A stretch of DNA of 64,000 nucleotides from Methylobacterium nodulans ORS 2060 (GCF_000022085.1 NC_011894.1:336501-400500), one strand, 5' to 3'. Counted from the first letter of the stretch, positions 8,979 to 18,577 are shown. Numbers and translations are program-made. Notes: generated by a model from the letters alone, not told the origin.

Positions 8979-10277
8979 TCAAGCCGTCGCCACCGCCCGG
9001 CGGGCGGCGCGGCCGATCATCAGCGACATCATCGCGGCGACGAGCCCGGTGAGCCCCGCGGCCAGGAAGGCTTCGAGGTAGCGGCCCTCGACGGCACGCG
9101 ATAGGCCGGCCCCGAAGGCCGCCGTGGCGGCGCCCGCCTGATGTCCGGCTGCGATCCAGCCGAACACGATCGGCGCGTCGCGCTCGCCGAAGACCTCGTT
9201 CGTCAGCCGAACGGTCGGCGGCACCGTCGCGATCCAGTCGAGCCCGTAGAAGACCGCGAAGATCGACAGGCTGTAGAACGAGAAGTCCGTGAAGGGCAGC
9301 GCCATCAGCGACAGGCCGCGCAGGCCGTAATAGACGAAGAGCAGCTTGCGCGGGTCGTACCGGTCGGTGAGCCAGCCGGAGCCGGTGGTGCCGATCAGGT
9401 CGAAGATGCCCATCAGCGCGAGCAGCCCCGCCGCGCGCACCTCCGGCAGGCCCATATCGGCGCAGAAGGAGATCATGTGCGTGCCCACGAGCCCGTTGGT
9501 GGTGAGCCCGCAGATGTAGAAGGTGCCGAACAGGAGCCAGAAGTCGGACTTGCGGCTCGCCCGCACGAGGCCCTCGATGGCGGTGCGAAAGGGGTTCGCG
9601 CGCCGCAGCGGCTCGACTACCGCGCCGGGCGCGGCCCCGTAGGGCAGAAGGCCGATATCGGCGGGCCGCTCGGGCAGGAGCCAGGTCACCAGCGGGATCA
9701 GGGCCGCGATCACGCCCGCCACGGTCAGCACCACCGGCTGCCAGCCGCCCGCCGCCGCGATGGCGGCGAGGCCGGGCAGGAAGACCAGCGTGCCGGTCGC
9801 CGTGCTCGCGGTGAGGATGCCCATGACGAGGCCGCGATGGGCGGCGAACCAGCGGTTCACCACGGTCGCGCCGAGCACGATGGCAACGCAGCCGCTGCCG
9901 AGGCCCGACAGCAGCCCCCAGGTGGCGACGAGGTGCCAGGGCTCGCTCATGAATGCGGAAAGGCCCGTCGAAGCGGCCATCAGCGCCAGCGCGCAGAGCA
10001 GGGTCCGGCGGATGCCGAAGCTCTGCATCAGCGCCGCCGCGAAGGGCCCGACCAGCCCGTACAGAAAGATGCCGAGGCCCGCCGAGAACGAGATCGTGGC
10101 GCGGCTCCAGCCGAAGGCCTGCTCCAGCGGCAGGATCAGCACGCCCGGCGCTGCCCGCAGGCCGGCGGCCGCGAGCAGGGCCAGGAAGACCACGCCCACC
10201 ACCACGAAGGCATAGTTCCGGCCGAACGGCCGGCGCGAAGCCGGGGGCGCGCCCCCCGCGGCGAAGGCGTTCGACAT
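8979..10277 (-). CDS. MFS transporter
   Basis: A 432-residue major-facilitator transporter with about twelve hydrophobic segments, a central cytoplasmic loop near residues 195-225 (LPERPADIGLLPYG), and the TM2-3 loop around GPFAAALMQSFGIRRTLL. The LPERPxDIGLxPYG element is characteristic of the monocarboxylate-porter-like/OFA-like MFS branch common in proteobacteria. Transported solute unknown. It is divergently transcribed from a TetR-family gene 79 bases away, and a palindrome (10308-10327) sits in the shared promoter region, so the regulator is the probable controller of this transporter. Confidence 0.88.
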   Translation of the reverse strand: MSNAFAAGGAPPASRRPFGRNYAFVVVGVVFLALLAAAGLRAAPGVLILPLEQAFGWSRATISFSAGLGIFLYGLVGPFAAALMQSFGIRRTLLCALALMAASTGLSAFMSEPWHLVATWGLLSGLGSGCVAIVLGATVVNRWFAAHRGLVMGILTASTATGTLVFLPGLAAIAAAGGWQPVVLTVAGVIAALIPLVTWLLPERPADIGLLPYGAAPGAVVEPLRRANPFRTAIEGLVRASRKSDFWLLFGTFYICGLTTNGLVGTHMISFCADMGLPEVRAAGLLALMGIFDLIGTTGSGWLTDRYDPRKLLFVYYGLRGLSLMALPFTDFSFYSLSIFAVFYGLDWIATVPPTVRLTNEVFGERDAPIVFGWIAAGHQAGAATAAFGAGLSRAVEGRYLEAFLAAGLTGLVAAMMSLMIGRAARRAVATA

Positions 10278-10307
10278 GTAGGACAGCCCCCGATTCCGTG
10301 ATAGGAT

Positions 10308-10327
10308 GTTCCGTACCGGTCAGTAAC
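10308..10327. promoter_or_regulatory. Candidate TetR operator between MFS and tetR genes
   Basis: The 20-base sequence GTTCCGTACCGGTCAGTAAC is an imperfect palindrome centred on ACCGGT in the 79-base gap between divergent genes, the usual location for an autoregulating TetR operator. Inference from position and symmetry only. Confidence 0.45.
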
Positions 10328-10356
10328 ATCATTGCGCGGAAAGGCAAGGGGCACGG

Positions 10357-10962
10357 ATGGCGGGCGAGGCAGTCGGGACGAGCCGAGCGGAGGGCCCGCG
10401 CATGCGGGCCGGGGACCGCATCCGGGCGGCGGCCCGCGATCTGTTCTACCGTCGCGGCATCCGGGCCGTGGGCGTCGAGGAGATCGTCGAGCGGGCAGGC
10501 GTCACGAAGCCGAGCCTCTACCGCGGCTTCGCCTCGAAGGACGCCCTCGCGGTGGCCTGCCTGGAGGATTTCGCCGCCGCCTTCCAGGCCCGTCTGGAGA
10601 CGGCGCTCTCGGCCCATCCCGGAGATGCGCGGGCCGGGCTGATGGCCTTCCTGGCGGATCTGACCGACCGCACCTCCCGGCCGGGCTACCGCGGCTGCGG
10701 CCTGTCGAATGCGGTGATCGAGCATCCCGAGCCGGACCATCCGGCCCGCCGGGCGGCGCTCGCGAGCAAGCGGGTCCTGCGGGCGCGCCTGGAGGAGATC
10801 GCCCGCGACCTCGGCGCCCGCGAGCCGGAGGGACTCGCCGACGGCCTTCTCCTGCTGATCGAGGGAGCCTTCGCGAGCGGGCAGATCTTCGGGCCCGGCG
10901 GCCCGGCCCGCAGCCTGACCCGGGCCGCCGAGGCGCTCATCGCCGCAAGCCGCGCCGCGTGA
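10357..10962 (+). CDS. TetR-family transcriptional regulator
   Basis: A 201-residue repressor-type regulator. The N-terminal helix-turn-helix spans about residues 19-65: RIRAAARDLFYRRGIRAVGV, then EEIVERAGVTKPSLYRGFASKDAL, the classic TetR pattern. The C-terminal ligand-binding part includes RPGYRGCGLSNAVIEHP, a segment seen in the YcdC/AcrR-like branch (TetR_C). Divergent from an MFS transporter gene, which it probably represses until an inducer binds. An extra hydrophilic N-terminal stretch of about 18 residues precedes the domain; a later in-frame ATG at 10402 is an alternative start. Confidence 0.9.
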   Translation: MAGEAVGTSRAEGPRMRAGDRIRAAARDLFYRRGIRAVGVEEIVERAGVTKPSLYRGFASKDALAVACLEDFAAAFQARLETALSAHPGDARAGLMAFLADLTDRTSRPGYRGCGLSNAVIEHPEPDHPARRAALASKRVLRARLEEIARDLGAREPEGLADGLLLLIEGAFASGQIFGPGGPARSLTRAAEALIAASRAA

Positions 10963-11164
10963 GCGCCGCGACCGACGCTCGCTCCGGGCCCGATGCCGCA
11001 TCGCCTCCGGCGTTTCGGCCGGCGATTCGCCGCGCCTCGGCGGGCCCTCCGGACGCTTCCGGGGCCCCGACCCGATGGTAGAGGTTGGACCGGACGCCCG
11101 GTTCGGGTAGGACCATAGTCTGGGAGTGCCGGCGCGCCGGCGCGATTGGAGTGGAGTTGCGGCC

Positions 11165-11971
11165 ATGACCCTCGTGCGGCGTTTCCTGGTGGCGCCATCC
11201 CTGGTCCGGCTGATCCGGAAGGAACGCGGCGCTTCCCGCATCACGGAGGGCTATTTCCAGCCCCAGGCGGGCCGCACCTCCTTCGTGCGCGTCGATGGCA
11301 CGCAGTGCCATCTGGTGCTGATGACGACGGACGAGGCCGGCGTGTCGGGCGAAGAGCGGACGGAAGTGCCGCGCGCCCACGGGGACGCGCTCCTCGACGT
11401 CTGCGCCGGCAAGGCCGCCTATGACCGCACCGTCATCGCGCTCGGCAACGGGCGCGACGCGCTGGTGGACCGCTACGCGACCCCGGGCGCCCTCGACCTC
11501 ATCTCGGTCGCCTTCGCGGAAGCCGACGAGGCCTCCGGCTTCGCGCCACCGGCCTGGTTCGGCCCCGAGGTGACGGCGGATACGGCCTATCTCGGCTCCA
11601 GCATCGCCCTGCAGGGGACGCCGCAGCCGGGCGAGGTCCCGCTCAGCAACGCGGCGCTCGACGCGGTGCTCGATCTCGTGGAGCACCGCTACGGCTTCGG
11701 ACGCTACGGCGCACCGCGCACGGACGATGCCAATACGGTGACCAACGCCCTGCGCCGGCTCGCCACGCGGCCTCCCGGCGAGGCCGCGGCCGCGCCGGCG
11801 TCCAAGCCGGAGACCCAGGCCGGCGAGGAGCCCGGCGACGCCCGCATCGACGACGTCATCGAGAGCCTGTCCCAGGCGCTCGGCGCCACCGTCCCGGGCG
11901 AGGGCGGACGCGAGGAGGGCGCAGCCTTCGAGCGCTGGACGGTCCGCCCGCGGCGCACGCAGCCGACCTGA
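11165..11971 (+). CDS. Degenerate CYTH-domain-like protein
   Basis: A 268-residue protein. The first 165 residues follow the CYTH (triphosphate tunnel metalloenzyme) fold pattern: an opening FLV strand, ITEGYFQ, a hydrophobic T-x-x-Y-D-R-T strand, ISVAFAEADEASGFAPPAWFG and EVTADTAYLGSSIAL, which parallels the family's AEVEF..EEEA..F..P.W.G.EVT.D..Y.N. The diagnostic metal-binding ExExK at the start is absent (TLVRRFLV), as are most charged tunnel residues, so triphosphate hydrolysis is unlikely. The last 100 residues are Ala/Pro/Glu-rich and probably disordered. ATG 11165 with GGAG upstream is preferred to GTG 11126. Standalone gene; fold assignment is by pattern and not certain. Confidence 0.55.
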   Translation: MTLVRRFLVAPSLVRLIRKERGASRITEGYFQPQAGRTSFVRVDGTQCHLVLMTTDEAGVSGEERTEVPRAHGDALLDVCAGKAAYDRTVIALGNGRDALVDRYATPGALDLISVAFAEADEASGFAPPAWFGPEVTADTAYLGSSIALQGTPQPGEVPLSNAALDAVLDLVEHRYGFGRYGAPRTDDANTVTNALRRLATRPPGEAAAAPASKPETQAGEEPGDARIDDVIESLSQALGATVPGEGGREEGAAFERWTVRPRRTQPT

Positions 11972-12437
11972 CCGGCGCGCCGGCGAGGTCTCTCGATACC
12001 GCATCATCGTCTCCCGCGCGCCGCCGGTCGGCGCGCCGGAACCCGGAGAGCCGCGAACGCGCTCGGCCGCAGCGCGCAGCGCCGGATCAGTTCACCACCG
12101 GCCGGGCTCCCCTGACGGATCACGCGACGAGTCCGCCCGACGCGTCCAGCGACGATCATCAATCGGCCCGCCCGGCGTCACCTCGCCCGCTCCCTCTGTC
12201 CCGAGCGCATGCAGCGGCAGCGGAAGGATATCCGGGAAGGAGGGAGTGCGAAGGGGCGGAGACCCTGTGATCCTGTGATCCGGTCCGCGAACGCTCCGTT
12301 CGGAGACCGTGTCGTCGCGCCCCTTAAGCCAAGCCATGCCGTCCGAACGCTCCCGCCGGGGGCAGCCAACCCCGGCCCTCAATCGATGCTGGCTCAGCAT
12401 GAGGAGCGGGGCGGCTGCCACGCAGGTCGGTTTCTAT
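11972..12437. other. Non-coding repeat-rich region before the IS element
   Basis: About 465 bases without a convincing gene. It contains copy B of the two-block repeat (12085-12107 and 12408-12428) and, around 12197-12235, a second repeat (CTGTCCCGAGCGCATGCAGC then GAGCGGAAGGA-like) that resembles the inverted repeat at 50910-51058. Short frames on both strands are low-complexity and overlap the repeats. The IS1182-type element is inserted at its right edge. Confidence 0.6.
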
Positions 12438-12441
12438 CTAG

Positions 12442-13907
12442 GAGCCCGTCCGAGTAACGGGTTGATGCGTTGGGATTGAGGTTGAGATCTGGGCGGATGG
12501 ATTCCGCGCCACAGGCTTAGCGCGCGGCCTGCGCCAGCTTCAGGAGGTTATGGGCGGTGCAGATCATCGCCCACTCGCCTCGGACCTGCTCAAGACCGCG
12601 CAGCAGGAACTGCCGAAAACCTCTGGCCTGCTTCATCTGCCCGAAGACCGGCTCGACCACCTGCTTTCTCAGGCGGTAGCGGCTCCGGCGCCCAGCCCGC
12701 TTCAGCCGCTGAGCCATCGCGCTCATCAGCGGCATCTTCGTCAGCTTGCGCCGTCCAGCCGCATGGGCCTCGCCGTGACGCGCTCGGCCGGGCGGCAGGT
12801 AGCCCCGGATCCGACGCGCCTGGAGCGCCGTCAGGTTCGCCTCGGTGGCAAAACCGGCATCGCCCGAGACCTCGCGCGGCTTGCGTCCGAGATGAGCAGA
12901 GACGTCGTCGATCAGCGGCACCAGGGCACGATAGTCGGCTGCGTTGGTCACGAGCCGCTGCGCCACGATCACCTGATGCGCCGCATCGACCGCGATCTGG
13001 CCATTGTAGCCCTGCACGAACCCGTCGCGGGTGGGCAGGATCCGGCTGTCCGGCTCGGTGAAGTTGCGCTGTGCCCGGTCGGGTGGGCCGCCGTCCTCGC
13101 CGCGCAGGGGCCGCCCCTGCCAACGCATGCCCGACGAGGCGCCCGGCCCGCTCTCGTCCTCAGGGGCGGGCGGATCGGCGGCCTCGGCTTCCAGGGCGGC
13201 CTTGGCGGCGCGGATCGCAGCAAGCCGCCGCTGCTTGTCGGCCATCCAGTCCGGCGTCTCGTCGCCGCGCCGATCCATTCCGTGCGCGCGGTCCTCAGCG
13301 GCATCCATCTCGGCAGCTTGGGCAAGCCACGCCTCGACCTCGGCCGCCAAGGCCGCTTCGGTCGTCTTCATCCGGCCGTAGCTCATCGCTTTGTGGCGCG
13401 AGGCATTGGCCTTCAGCTTGGTCCCGTCCACCGCCACATGAGCAAAGCCCACCAGCCCGGCCGCCTGGCACAGCCGCAGCACCTGCACGAACAGGTCCGA
13501 CAGCGCCGCGAGATGACGCTTGCGGAACTCGGCGATGGTGCGGAAGTCGGGCCGGTTCAGGCCGGTCACCGCCATAACGTCGACCCGCTCCTCGCAGGCG
13601 CGGGCGAGTTGGCGCGAGGAGTACAGGCCGCGGCTGTAGCCGTAGAGCAGGAGCGCCACCATCATGCCGGGATGGTAGGGTGGATAGCCGCGCTCCTCGG
13701 TATAGGTGTCGAGGATGGCTGACAGATCGAGCGCCTCGCGCACCGTGTCGCGCACGAAATGCGCCATATGCCCGGGCGGCACGAACTCATGCAACGAGGG
13801 CGGCAGCAGCCAGCCTTGATCGACATCCCAGGAGCGAAACACCTTGGCCATGGGCCGAGTGAATCACCTCCGCGCCCCGCCGTCGAGACGCTTACTCGGA
13901 CAGGCTC
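12442..13907. mobile_element. IS1182-family insertion sequence, complete
   Basis: A 1466-bp element with terminal inverted repeats starting GAGCC(C/T)GTCCGAGTAA: left 12442-12457, right 13892-13907, with one mismatch at position 6. The palindromic target CTAG is duplicated directly outside both ends (12438-12441 and 13908-13911). One transposase gene on the minus strand fills the element. Intact ends, intact gene and target duplication indicate a recent, possibly still active insertion. Confidence 0.9.
12517..13851 (-). CDS. IS1182-family transposase
   Basis: A 444-residue DDE transposase. The N-terminal DUF772-like domain (WLLPPSLHEFVPPGHMAHFV; YGYSRGLYSSRQLARAC; DFRTIAEFRKRH) is followed by the first catalytic Asp in VAVDGTKLKANAS, a charged linker, the second Asp in GDAGFATEANL and the C-terminal Glu in KQVVEPVFGQMKQARGFRQF (Y-R-x-R-K-x-x-V-E-P-x-F signature). 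All catalytic positions are visible and no frameshift is seen. It moves the surrounding element (12442-13907). Confidence 0.93.
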   Translation of the reverse strand: MAKVFRSWDVDQGWLLPPSLHEFVPPGHMAHFVRDTVREALDLSAILDTYTEERGYPPYHPGMMVALLLYGYSRGLYSSRQLARACEERVDVMAVTGLNRPDFRTIAEFRKRHLAALSDLFVQVLRLCQAAGLVGFAHVAVDGTKLKANASRHKAMSYGRMKTTEAALAAEVEAWLAQAAEMDAAEDRAHGMDRRGDETPDWMADKQRRLAAIRAAKAALEAEAADPPAPEDESGPGASSGMRWQGRPLRGEDGGPPDRAQRNFTEPDSRILPTRDGFVQGYNGQIAVDAAHQVIVAQRLVTNAADYRALVPLIDDVSAHLGRKPREVSGDAGFATEANLTALQARRIRGYLPPGRARHGEAHAAGRRKLTKMPLMSAMAQRLKRAGRRSRYRLRKQVVEPVFGQMKQARGFRQFLLRGLEQVRGEWAMICTAHNLLKLAQAAR

Positions 13908-13911
13908 CTAG

Positions 13912-14230
13912 CTCAAGACAGGGAGCAGGCTCCCTGCAGGGTGGCACGACCGCTCGAAACGACCGCCGGGCCCGCGCGGCCGGAGAAGACGCAACCGTTT
14001 TGCCCTCACGGCGCTTTTCCGCGGGGAAGTTGTGTGATCGATTACGCAGGCTGATCGCCCCGTGACGGAACTCCGTCAGGTTCGGCTGTCCGCACCGGTC
14101 CTGCGGTGGCCGCACGTGACGCAGCGCGGGTCGCCCCCGGCACCGGTACGCGCGCCATGTCTTTGAATTCACAGAAATATCGCCGACGCTCGACACCGCC
14201 GTCGGACGATCATTGAGGGAGAGAGGCCCG
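13912..14230 (+). promoter_or_regulatory. Upstream region of dctA
   Basis: About 320 bases between the IS element and dctA with no gene. AT-richer stretches around 14025-14050 (GTTGTGTGATCGATTACGCA) and 14157-14185 could hold promoter elements. TGGCAC at 13942-13947 resembles a sigma-54 -24 box, but the matching TTGC at -12 is missing, so a sigma-54 promoter is not supported. The insertion of the IS just upstream may have displaced distal regulatory DNA. Confidence 0.3.
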
Positions 14231-15592
14231 ATGCAGCCTACTGCCGCCCCAACCGCCGCCGCGCCCACCGCGCCCGCCGCGCCGCATCACCCCTGGTACA
14301 GGGTTCTCTACATCCAGGTGCTGATCGCGATCGCGCTCGGCGTGCTGCTCGGCTATCTGGCCCCGGACACCGCCAAGTCGATGAAGCCGCTCGGCGATGC
14401 CTTCATCGCGCTCATCAAGATGATGATCGCGCCCATCATCTTCTGCACCATCGTGCACGGCATCGCGTCGATCGGCGACCTGAAGAAGGTCGGCCGCGTG
14501 GGCCTCAAGGCGCTGGTGTATTTCGAGGCCGTGTCGACCCTCGCGCTCCTCGTCGGGGTGATCGTCGGCGAGCTGATCCGGCCGGGCGCCGGCTTCGGGG
14601 CGGACCCCGCCAAGCTCGATGCGAGTGCGGTGGCCGGCTATGCCCAGAAGGCAGCCGGCGAATCGACCATCGGCCACCTGATGGCGATCATCCCAAAAAG
14701 CTTCTTCGACGCCCTCGCCACCGGCGACCTGCTGCAGGTGCTGCTGATCGCCATCCTCACCGGCGTCGTGGTCACGGGGCTCGGCGAGCGCGCCAAGGGC
14801 GTCACCCACGCGATCGACGTCGCGGCCGAGATTTTTTTCCGCATCATCGGGATGATCGTGAAGCTCGCGCCGCTCGGCGCCTTCGGGGCGATGGCCTTCA
14901 CCATCGGCCAGTTCGGCATCGGCAAGCTCGGCAATCTCGCCGGCCTCGTCGCCACCTTCTATCTCACGAGCCTGTTCTTCGTGCTGGTGGTGCTCGGCCT
15001 GATCGCGCGCTTCGCGGGCTTCTCGATCCTGAAGTTCCTCGCCTACATCAAGGATGAGTTGCTCATCGTGCTCGGCACCTCCTCGTCGGAGAGCGTGCTG
15101 CCGCACATGATGCAGAAGATGAAGCGGCTCGGCGCATCGGACTCGGTGGTCGGCCTCGTCATCCCGACCGGCTACTCGTTCAACCTCGACGGCACCAACA
15201 TCTACATGACGCTGGCGACGCTGTTCCTGGCACAGGCGGTCGGCGCGGATCTGAGCTTCGGCCAATACGCCACCATCATCCTGGTGGCGATGCTGACCTC
15301 GAAGGGCGCCTCCGGCGTCACCGGCGCCGGCTTCGTGACTCTCGCCGCGACCCTCGCGGCGATCCCGGGCAACCCCGTCCCGGTCGCCGCGATGGCGCTC
15401 ATCCTCGGCGTCGACAAGTTCATGTCGGAATGCCGCGCGCTCACCAACCTGGTGGGCAACGGCGTCGCCACCATCGTGGTGAGCCGCTGGGAGGGCGAGC
15501 TCGATCCGGTCAAGCTGCGCGAGGTGATGGCCCACCCGGTGGCGATCGGGACCGAGATCTCGGACGAGACGCCGGAGCCGATCACGCCTTGA
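14231..15592 (+). CDS. dctA: C4-dicarboxylate:cation symporter DctA
   Basis: A 453-residue secondary transporter of the DAACS family for succinate, fumarate and malate. The family signatures are present: [17 protein letters not shown] in TM2-3, the serine-rich reentrant loop [30 protein letters not shown] and the second reentrant [14 protein letters not shown]. Start ATG 14231 has GAGGGAGAG (14215-14223) upstream and is preferred to TTG 14213. A 20-residue Ala/Pro/Thr-rich leader precedes TM1. A ROK kinase gene overlaps its stop codon, which is unusual; dctBD regulators are not in the window. Confidence 0.95.
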   Translation: MQPTAAPTAAAPTAPAAPHHPWYRVLYIQVLIAIALGVLLGYLAPDTAKSMKPLGDAFIALIKMMIAPIIFCTIVHGIASIGDLKKVGRVGLKALVYFEAVSTLALLVGVIVGELIRPGAGFGADPAKLDASAVAGYAQKAAGESTIGHLMAIIPKSFFDALATGDLLQVLLIAILTGVVVTGLGERAKGVTHAIDVAAEIFFRIIGMIVKLAPLGAFGAMAFTIGQFGIGKLGNLAGLVATFYLTSLFFVLVVLGLIARFAGFSILKFLAYIKDELLIVLGTSSSESVLPHMMQKMKRLGASDSVVGLVIPTGYSFNLDGTNIYMTLATLFLAQAVGADLSFGQYATIILVAMLTSKGASGVTGAGFVTLAATLAAIPGNPVPVAAMALILGVDKFMSECRALTNLVGNGVATIVVSRWEGELDPVKLREVMAHPVAIGTEISDETPEPITP

Positions 15593-16512
15593 GCACGCGC
15601 CCTCCCCTCCTGATCGGCCTCGATGTCGGCGGCACCAAGATCGCCGGCATCGCGCTTGGCCCGGACGGCCGGGTCCTGGCCGAGCGCCGCGCTCCCACGC
15701 CACGGGGCGATTACGAGGGATCGCTGCGGGCAATGACCGATCTCGTCGCGGCGCTGGAAGCCGCGGCCGGCGGCACCGGCACGGTCGGGCTCGGCATCCC
15801 GGGCGCGGTCTCGCCCGCGACCGGCCTCATCAAGAACGCCAATTCCACCTGGCTCATCGGCCGGCCCTTCAAGTCCGACCTGGAGCAGAGGCTCGGCCGC
15901 CCGGTGCGGATCGAGAACGACGCCAATTGCCTCGCGGTCTCTGAGGCGGTCGACGGCGCCGGGGCGGGAGCGAGTCTCGTCTGGGCGGTGATCCTCGGCA
16001 CCGGCGTCGGCTCAGGGATCGCCGTCGAGGCCCGCGCGCTCTCCGGCCGCAACCGCATCGCCGGGGAATGGGGCCACAATCCCCTGCCCGCTCCGCGCGA
16101 GGACGAGCACCCGGGGCCGCCCTGCTATTGCGGCCGCCGCGGCTGCATTGAGGCCTGGCTCTCCGGACCGGCGCTGACCGCCGATCACGCCCGGGTCACG
16201 GGCGAGACCTTAAGCGGCGAGGCGATCGTCGCGGCGATGCGGGCCGGGGATGCCGTCGCGCGGGCGACCTTCGCGCGCTGGCGCGAACGGCTCGCCCGCA
16301 GCCTCGCCTCGGTGATCAATATCCTCGATCCGGACGTGATCGTGCTGGGCGGCGGCCTCTCGACCATCGACGAGGTCTATCCGGGCCTCATCGAGGAGGC
16401 GGCCCCGCATGTCATCTCGGACGTGGTGACGACGCCCATCGTGAAAAGCCGCTACGGCGACGCCTCCGGCGTGCGCGGAGCGGCTTGGCTGTGGAAGGAT
16501 GCGACGGACTGA
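15589..16512 (+). CDS. ROK-family sugar kinase
   Basis: A 307-residue ATP-dependent kinase of the ROK family (fructokinase/N-acetylglucosamine kinase-like). The phosphate-binding [11 protein letters not shown] is at the N-terminus, the catalytic Asp sits in IENDANCLA, and the ROK zinc site is in EWGHNPLP plus [12 protein letters not shown]. The start is inferred as TTG 15589, overlapping the dctA stop codon (TTGA); earlier in-frame sequence reads through dctA and is not coding in this frame. Coupling to dctA suggests co-transcription of unrelated uptake and kinase functions. Exact sugar not determinable. Confidence 0.88.
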   Translation: MSTRPPLLIGLDVGGTKIAGIALGPDGRVLAERRAPTPRGDYEGSLRAMTDLVAALEAAAGGTGTVGLGIPGAVSPATGLIKNANSTWLIGRPFKSDLEQRLGRPVRIENDANCLAVSEAVDGAGAGASLVWAVILGTGVGSGIAVEARALSGRNRIAGEWGHNPLPAPREDEHPGPPCYCGRRGCIEAWLSGPALTADHARVTGETLSGEAIVAAMRAGDAVARATFARWRERLARSLASVINILDPDVIVLGGGLSTIDEVYPGLIEEAAPHVISDVVTTPIVKSRYGDASGVRGAAWLWKDATD

Positions 16513-16536
16513 CACCTCGCCACCGCGTCCGGGGAA

Positions 16537-17160
16537 TCAGGCCGGCCGCGCGGCGCTTGGCGGCAGGGCCTCGGCATGCCGGCTGCGCAGGCGGAAGGCG
16601 AGGATCAGCATCAGGACGCCGAACGCGATGGCGTAGCCGGCCAGCCAGTAGGTGAGCACGAGCAGGGATACGCCGGGATTGATCAAGAGCGCGATGCCGA
16701 ACAGCACCGAGCAGACGCCCCCGAGCACCAGCCACCAGCGCCCATGGTCGAGGTGCAGCCGGAAGGCCGCCGCGATCATCAGCGCGCCCGTGACCAGCGC
16801 CCAGGCCGCCGTGAGATAGACGAAGGCCAGGAGCGCGCTGCCCGGCACCAGGAAGGCCACGATGCCGACCAGGATGTCGAGAATCCCCTCCGCCAGGAGG
16901 AGACCCCAGCGCTCGTGCCGCTCCGCGGCCCGCACCGCCGCGACGATGTCGGCGATCCCGTCGACCAGCATGTAGGCGGCGAAGAAGATCACCAGCGTGT
17001 AGAGCGTCGCGATGGGCGAGACCAGGGCGATGATCCCGAACAGGATCGCGAAGACGCCCCGCAGGGCGACCAGCCACCAGTTGCGGGCGAGCACGGCGCT
17101 CATGGCGGTCAGCCGGTCGGGCGGCGTGCCGGCGGAAGGAACGGACGGTCCGGTGCTCAT
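16537..17160 (-). CDS. HdeD/DUF308 family membrane protein
   Basis: A 207-residue inner-membrane protein with six hydrophobic segments arranged as three repeats of a two-helix unit (WWLVALRGVFAILFGIIAL; GLLLAEGILDILVGIVAFL; WWLVLGGVCSVLFGIALLI). This is the pattern of the HdeD (DUF308) family, linked in enterobacteria to acid-stress resistance; role here unknown. It is convergent with the ROK kinase gene (24-base gap) and divergent from the efflux genes at 17366. Confidence 0.85.
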   Translation of the reverse strand: MSTGPSVPSAGTPPDRLTAMSAVLARNWWLVALRGVFAILFGIIALVSPIATLYTLVIFFAAYMLVDGIADIVAAVRAAERHERWGLLLAEGILDILVGIVAFLVPGSALLAFVYLTAAWALVTGALMIAAAFRLHLDHGRWWLVLGGVCSVLFGIALLINPGVSLLVLTYWLAGYAIAFGVLMLILAFRLRSRHAEALPPSAARPA

Positions 17161-17365
17161 GGGAATCTCCGGAACTGCGAGGACGGCGTGAAGCTCGGCT
17201 GCGGCCGGCCTGCTCGCTGAACGCGGCGCACAGCGCTACGTTCCGTCGCCGGGTCGGGATGAAACTCCGCGCGAAACCGTCACTTGGGGAACCCGGCCGC
17301 GGGCGGCGGAATTCACTGGCCGAGGCGGGCGCCGTGCGACGGCCGCAGAGGCGGCCGGACCGTGG

Positions 17366-18577
17366 ATGTCGAGTATGCTGGACGATCAATCCGGCGCGGA
17401 GCACCGCGACGGGCGGAGTCCCGATGCGCCGGCGGCGAGGAACCGGGCCGACCTGCCTCGCTCCCACGACGCGACCCCCTCCCCGGACCGGGAGCCGGAG
17501 CGGACGGGTTCGTCCCGGGACGGCCGAGGCGGCCGGGGCGAGAAGACGCCGTCGCCGATCCGCCGCCACCCGGTCTGGTTCGCCCTCGGCGCGATCCTGC
17601 TCGTCGCCACGGGGGCGGCGGGCTTCTGGTACTGGCTCGTCTTCGTGCACCCCTACGAGTCCACGGACGACGCCTTCGTGGCCGCCCGCCAGTTCTCGGT
17701 CGCCCCGAAGGTCTCGGGCTACGTCGTGGCCGTGCCGGTCACCGACAACCAGCACGTCGAGGCCGGCAGCGTCCTGTTCCAGATCGACCGGCGCGACTAC
17801 GCGGCCGCCCTCCGGGAGGCGCAGGCGCAGGTCGCCTCGGCCGAGGCCGCGATCCGCAACATCGACGCGCAGATCGAGGCCCAGAGGGGCAGCATCGCGG
17901 AGGCCGAGGCGCAGGTCGAGCAGGCCGATGCCGCCCTCGCCTTCGCCCGCCAGGAGGCTGCCCGCTACCAGGACCTCGCCCAGCGCGGCGCGGGCAGCAT
18001 CCAGCAATCCCAGCAATCGACCTCGAACCTGCAGCAGCAGCAGGCCAACCTGTCCCGCGCCCGCGCCGCCGTGACCGTGGCGCAGAAGCAGGTCGGCTCG
18101 CTGCAGGCCCAGCGGGCCGGCGCCGAGGCGAGCCTCGCCCAGGCGCGCGCCCAGGAGGAGCAGGCGAGGCTCAACCTCGGCTATACGACCGTGACGGCGG
18201 CCCAGGCCGGCCGGGTGGTCCGCCTCACCGGAGCGGTCGGCCAATACGCGCAGGCCGGCCAGGCGCTCGGCATGTTCGTGCCCGACGACATCTGGATCAC
18301 CGCGAACTTCAAGGAAACCCAGATCACCGACATGCGGCCGGGCCAGGACGTCGATGTCGAGATCGACGCCTACCCGGATCGCACGATCAAGGGCCGCGTC
18401 GAGTCCGTGCAGCCGGGCTCGGGAACCGCTTTCAGCCTGCTCCCGGCCGAGAACGCCACGGGCAACTTCGTGAAGGTGGTGCAGCGCGTGCCGGTGAAGA
18501 TCGTGGTCGACCACTGGCCGGAGGACGTCGCGATCGGGCCCGGCCTGTCCGTCGTGCCGACGGTGCGGGTGCGGTGA
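17366..18577 (+). CDS. HlyD/EmrA-family membrane-fusion protein
   Basis: A 403-residue periplasmic adaptor. Residues 1-65 are polar and probably cytoplasmic, followed by one membrane segment (WFALGAILLVATGAAGFWYW), the biotinyl-lipoyl-like strand STDDAFVAARQFSVAPKVSGYV, a long Ala/Gln/Glu-rich coiled-coil hairpin (about residues 145-270, very rich in Gln), and the second lipoyl half ending with VGQYAQAGQALGMFVPDD. It links an inner-membrane pump to an outer-membrane channel. The next gene, an EmrB-type pump, starts at GTG 18574 overlapping its stop codon, so both form one export system. Confidence 0.92.
   Translation: MSSMLDDQSGAEHRDGRSPDAPAARNRADLPRSHDATPSPDREPERTGSSRDGRGGRGEKTPSPIRRHPVWFALGAILLVATGAAGFWYWLVFVHPYESTDDAFVAARQFSVAPKVSGYVVAVPVTDNQHVEAGSVLFQIDRRDYAAALREAQAQVASAEAAIRNIDAQIEAQRGSIAEAEAQVEQADAALAFARQEAARYQDLAQRGAGSIQQSQQSTSNLQQQQANLSRARAAVTVAQKQVGSLQAQRAGAEASLAQARAQEEQARLNLGYTTVTAAQAGRVVRLTGAVGQYAQAGQALGMFVPDDIWITANFKETQITDMRPGQDVDVEIDAYPDRTIKGRVESVQPGSGTAFSLLPAENATGNFVKVVQRVPVKIVVDHWPEDVAIGPGLSVVPTVRVR

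Noticed and set aside
12209..12457. Small proteins on both strands before the IS1182 element
   Set aside because: Frames run through dispersed repeat sequence and into the IS end, are low-complexity and have no ribosome-binding support.
13930..13965. Sigma-54 promoter for dctA
   Set aside because: TGGCAC is present at 13942-13947 but TTGC at the needed spacing is not.
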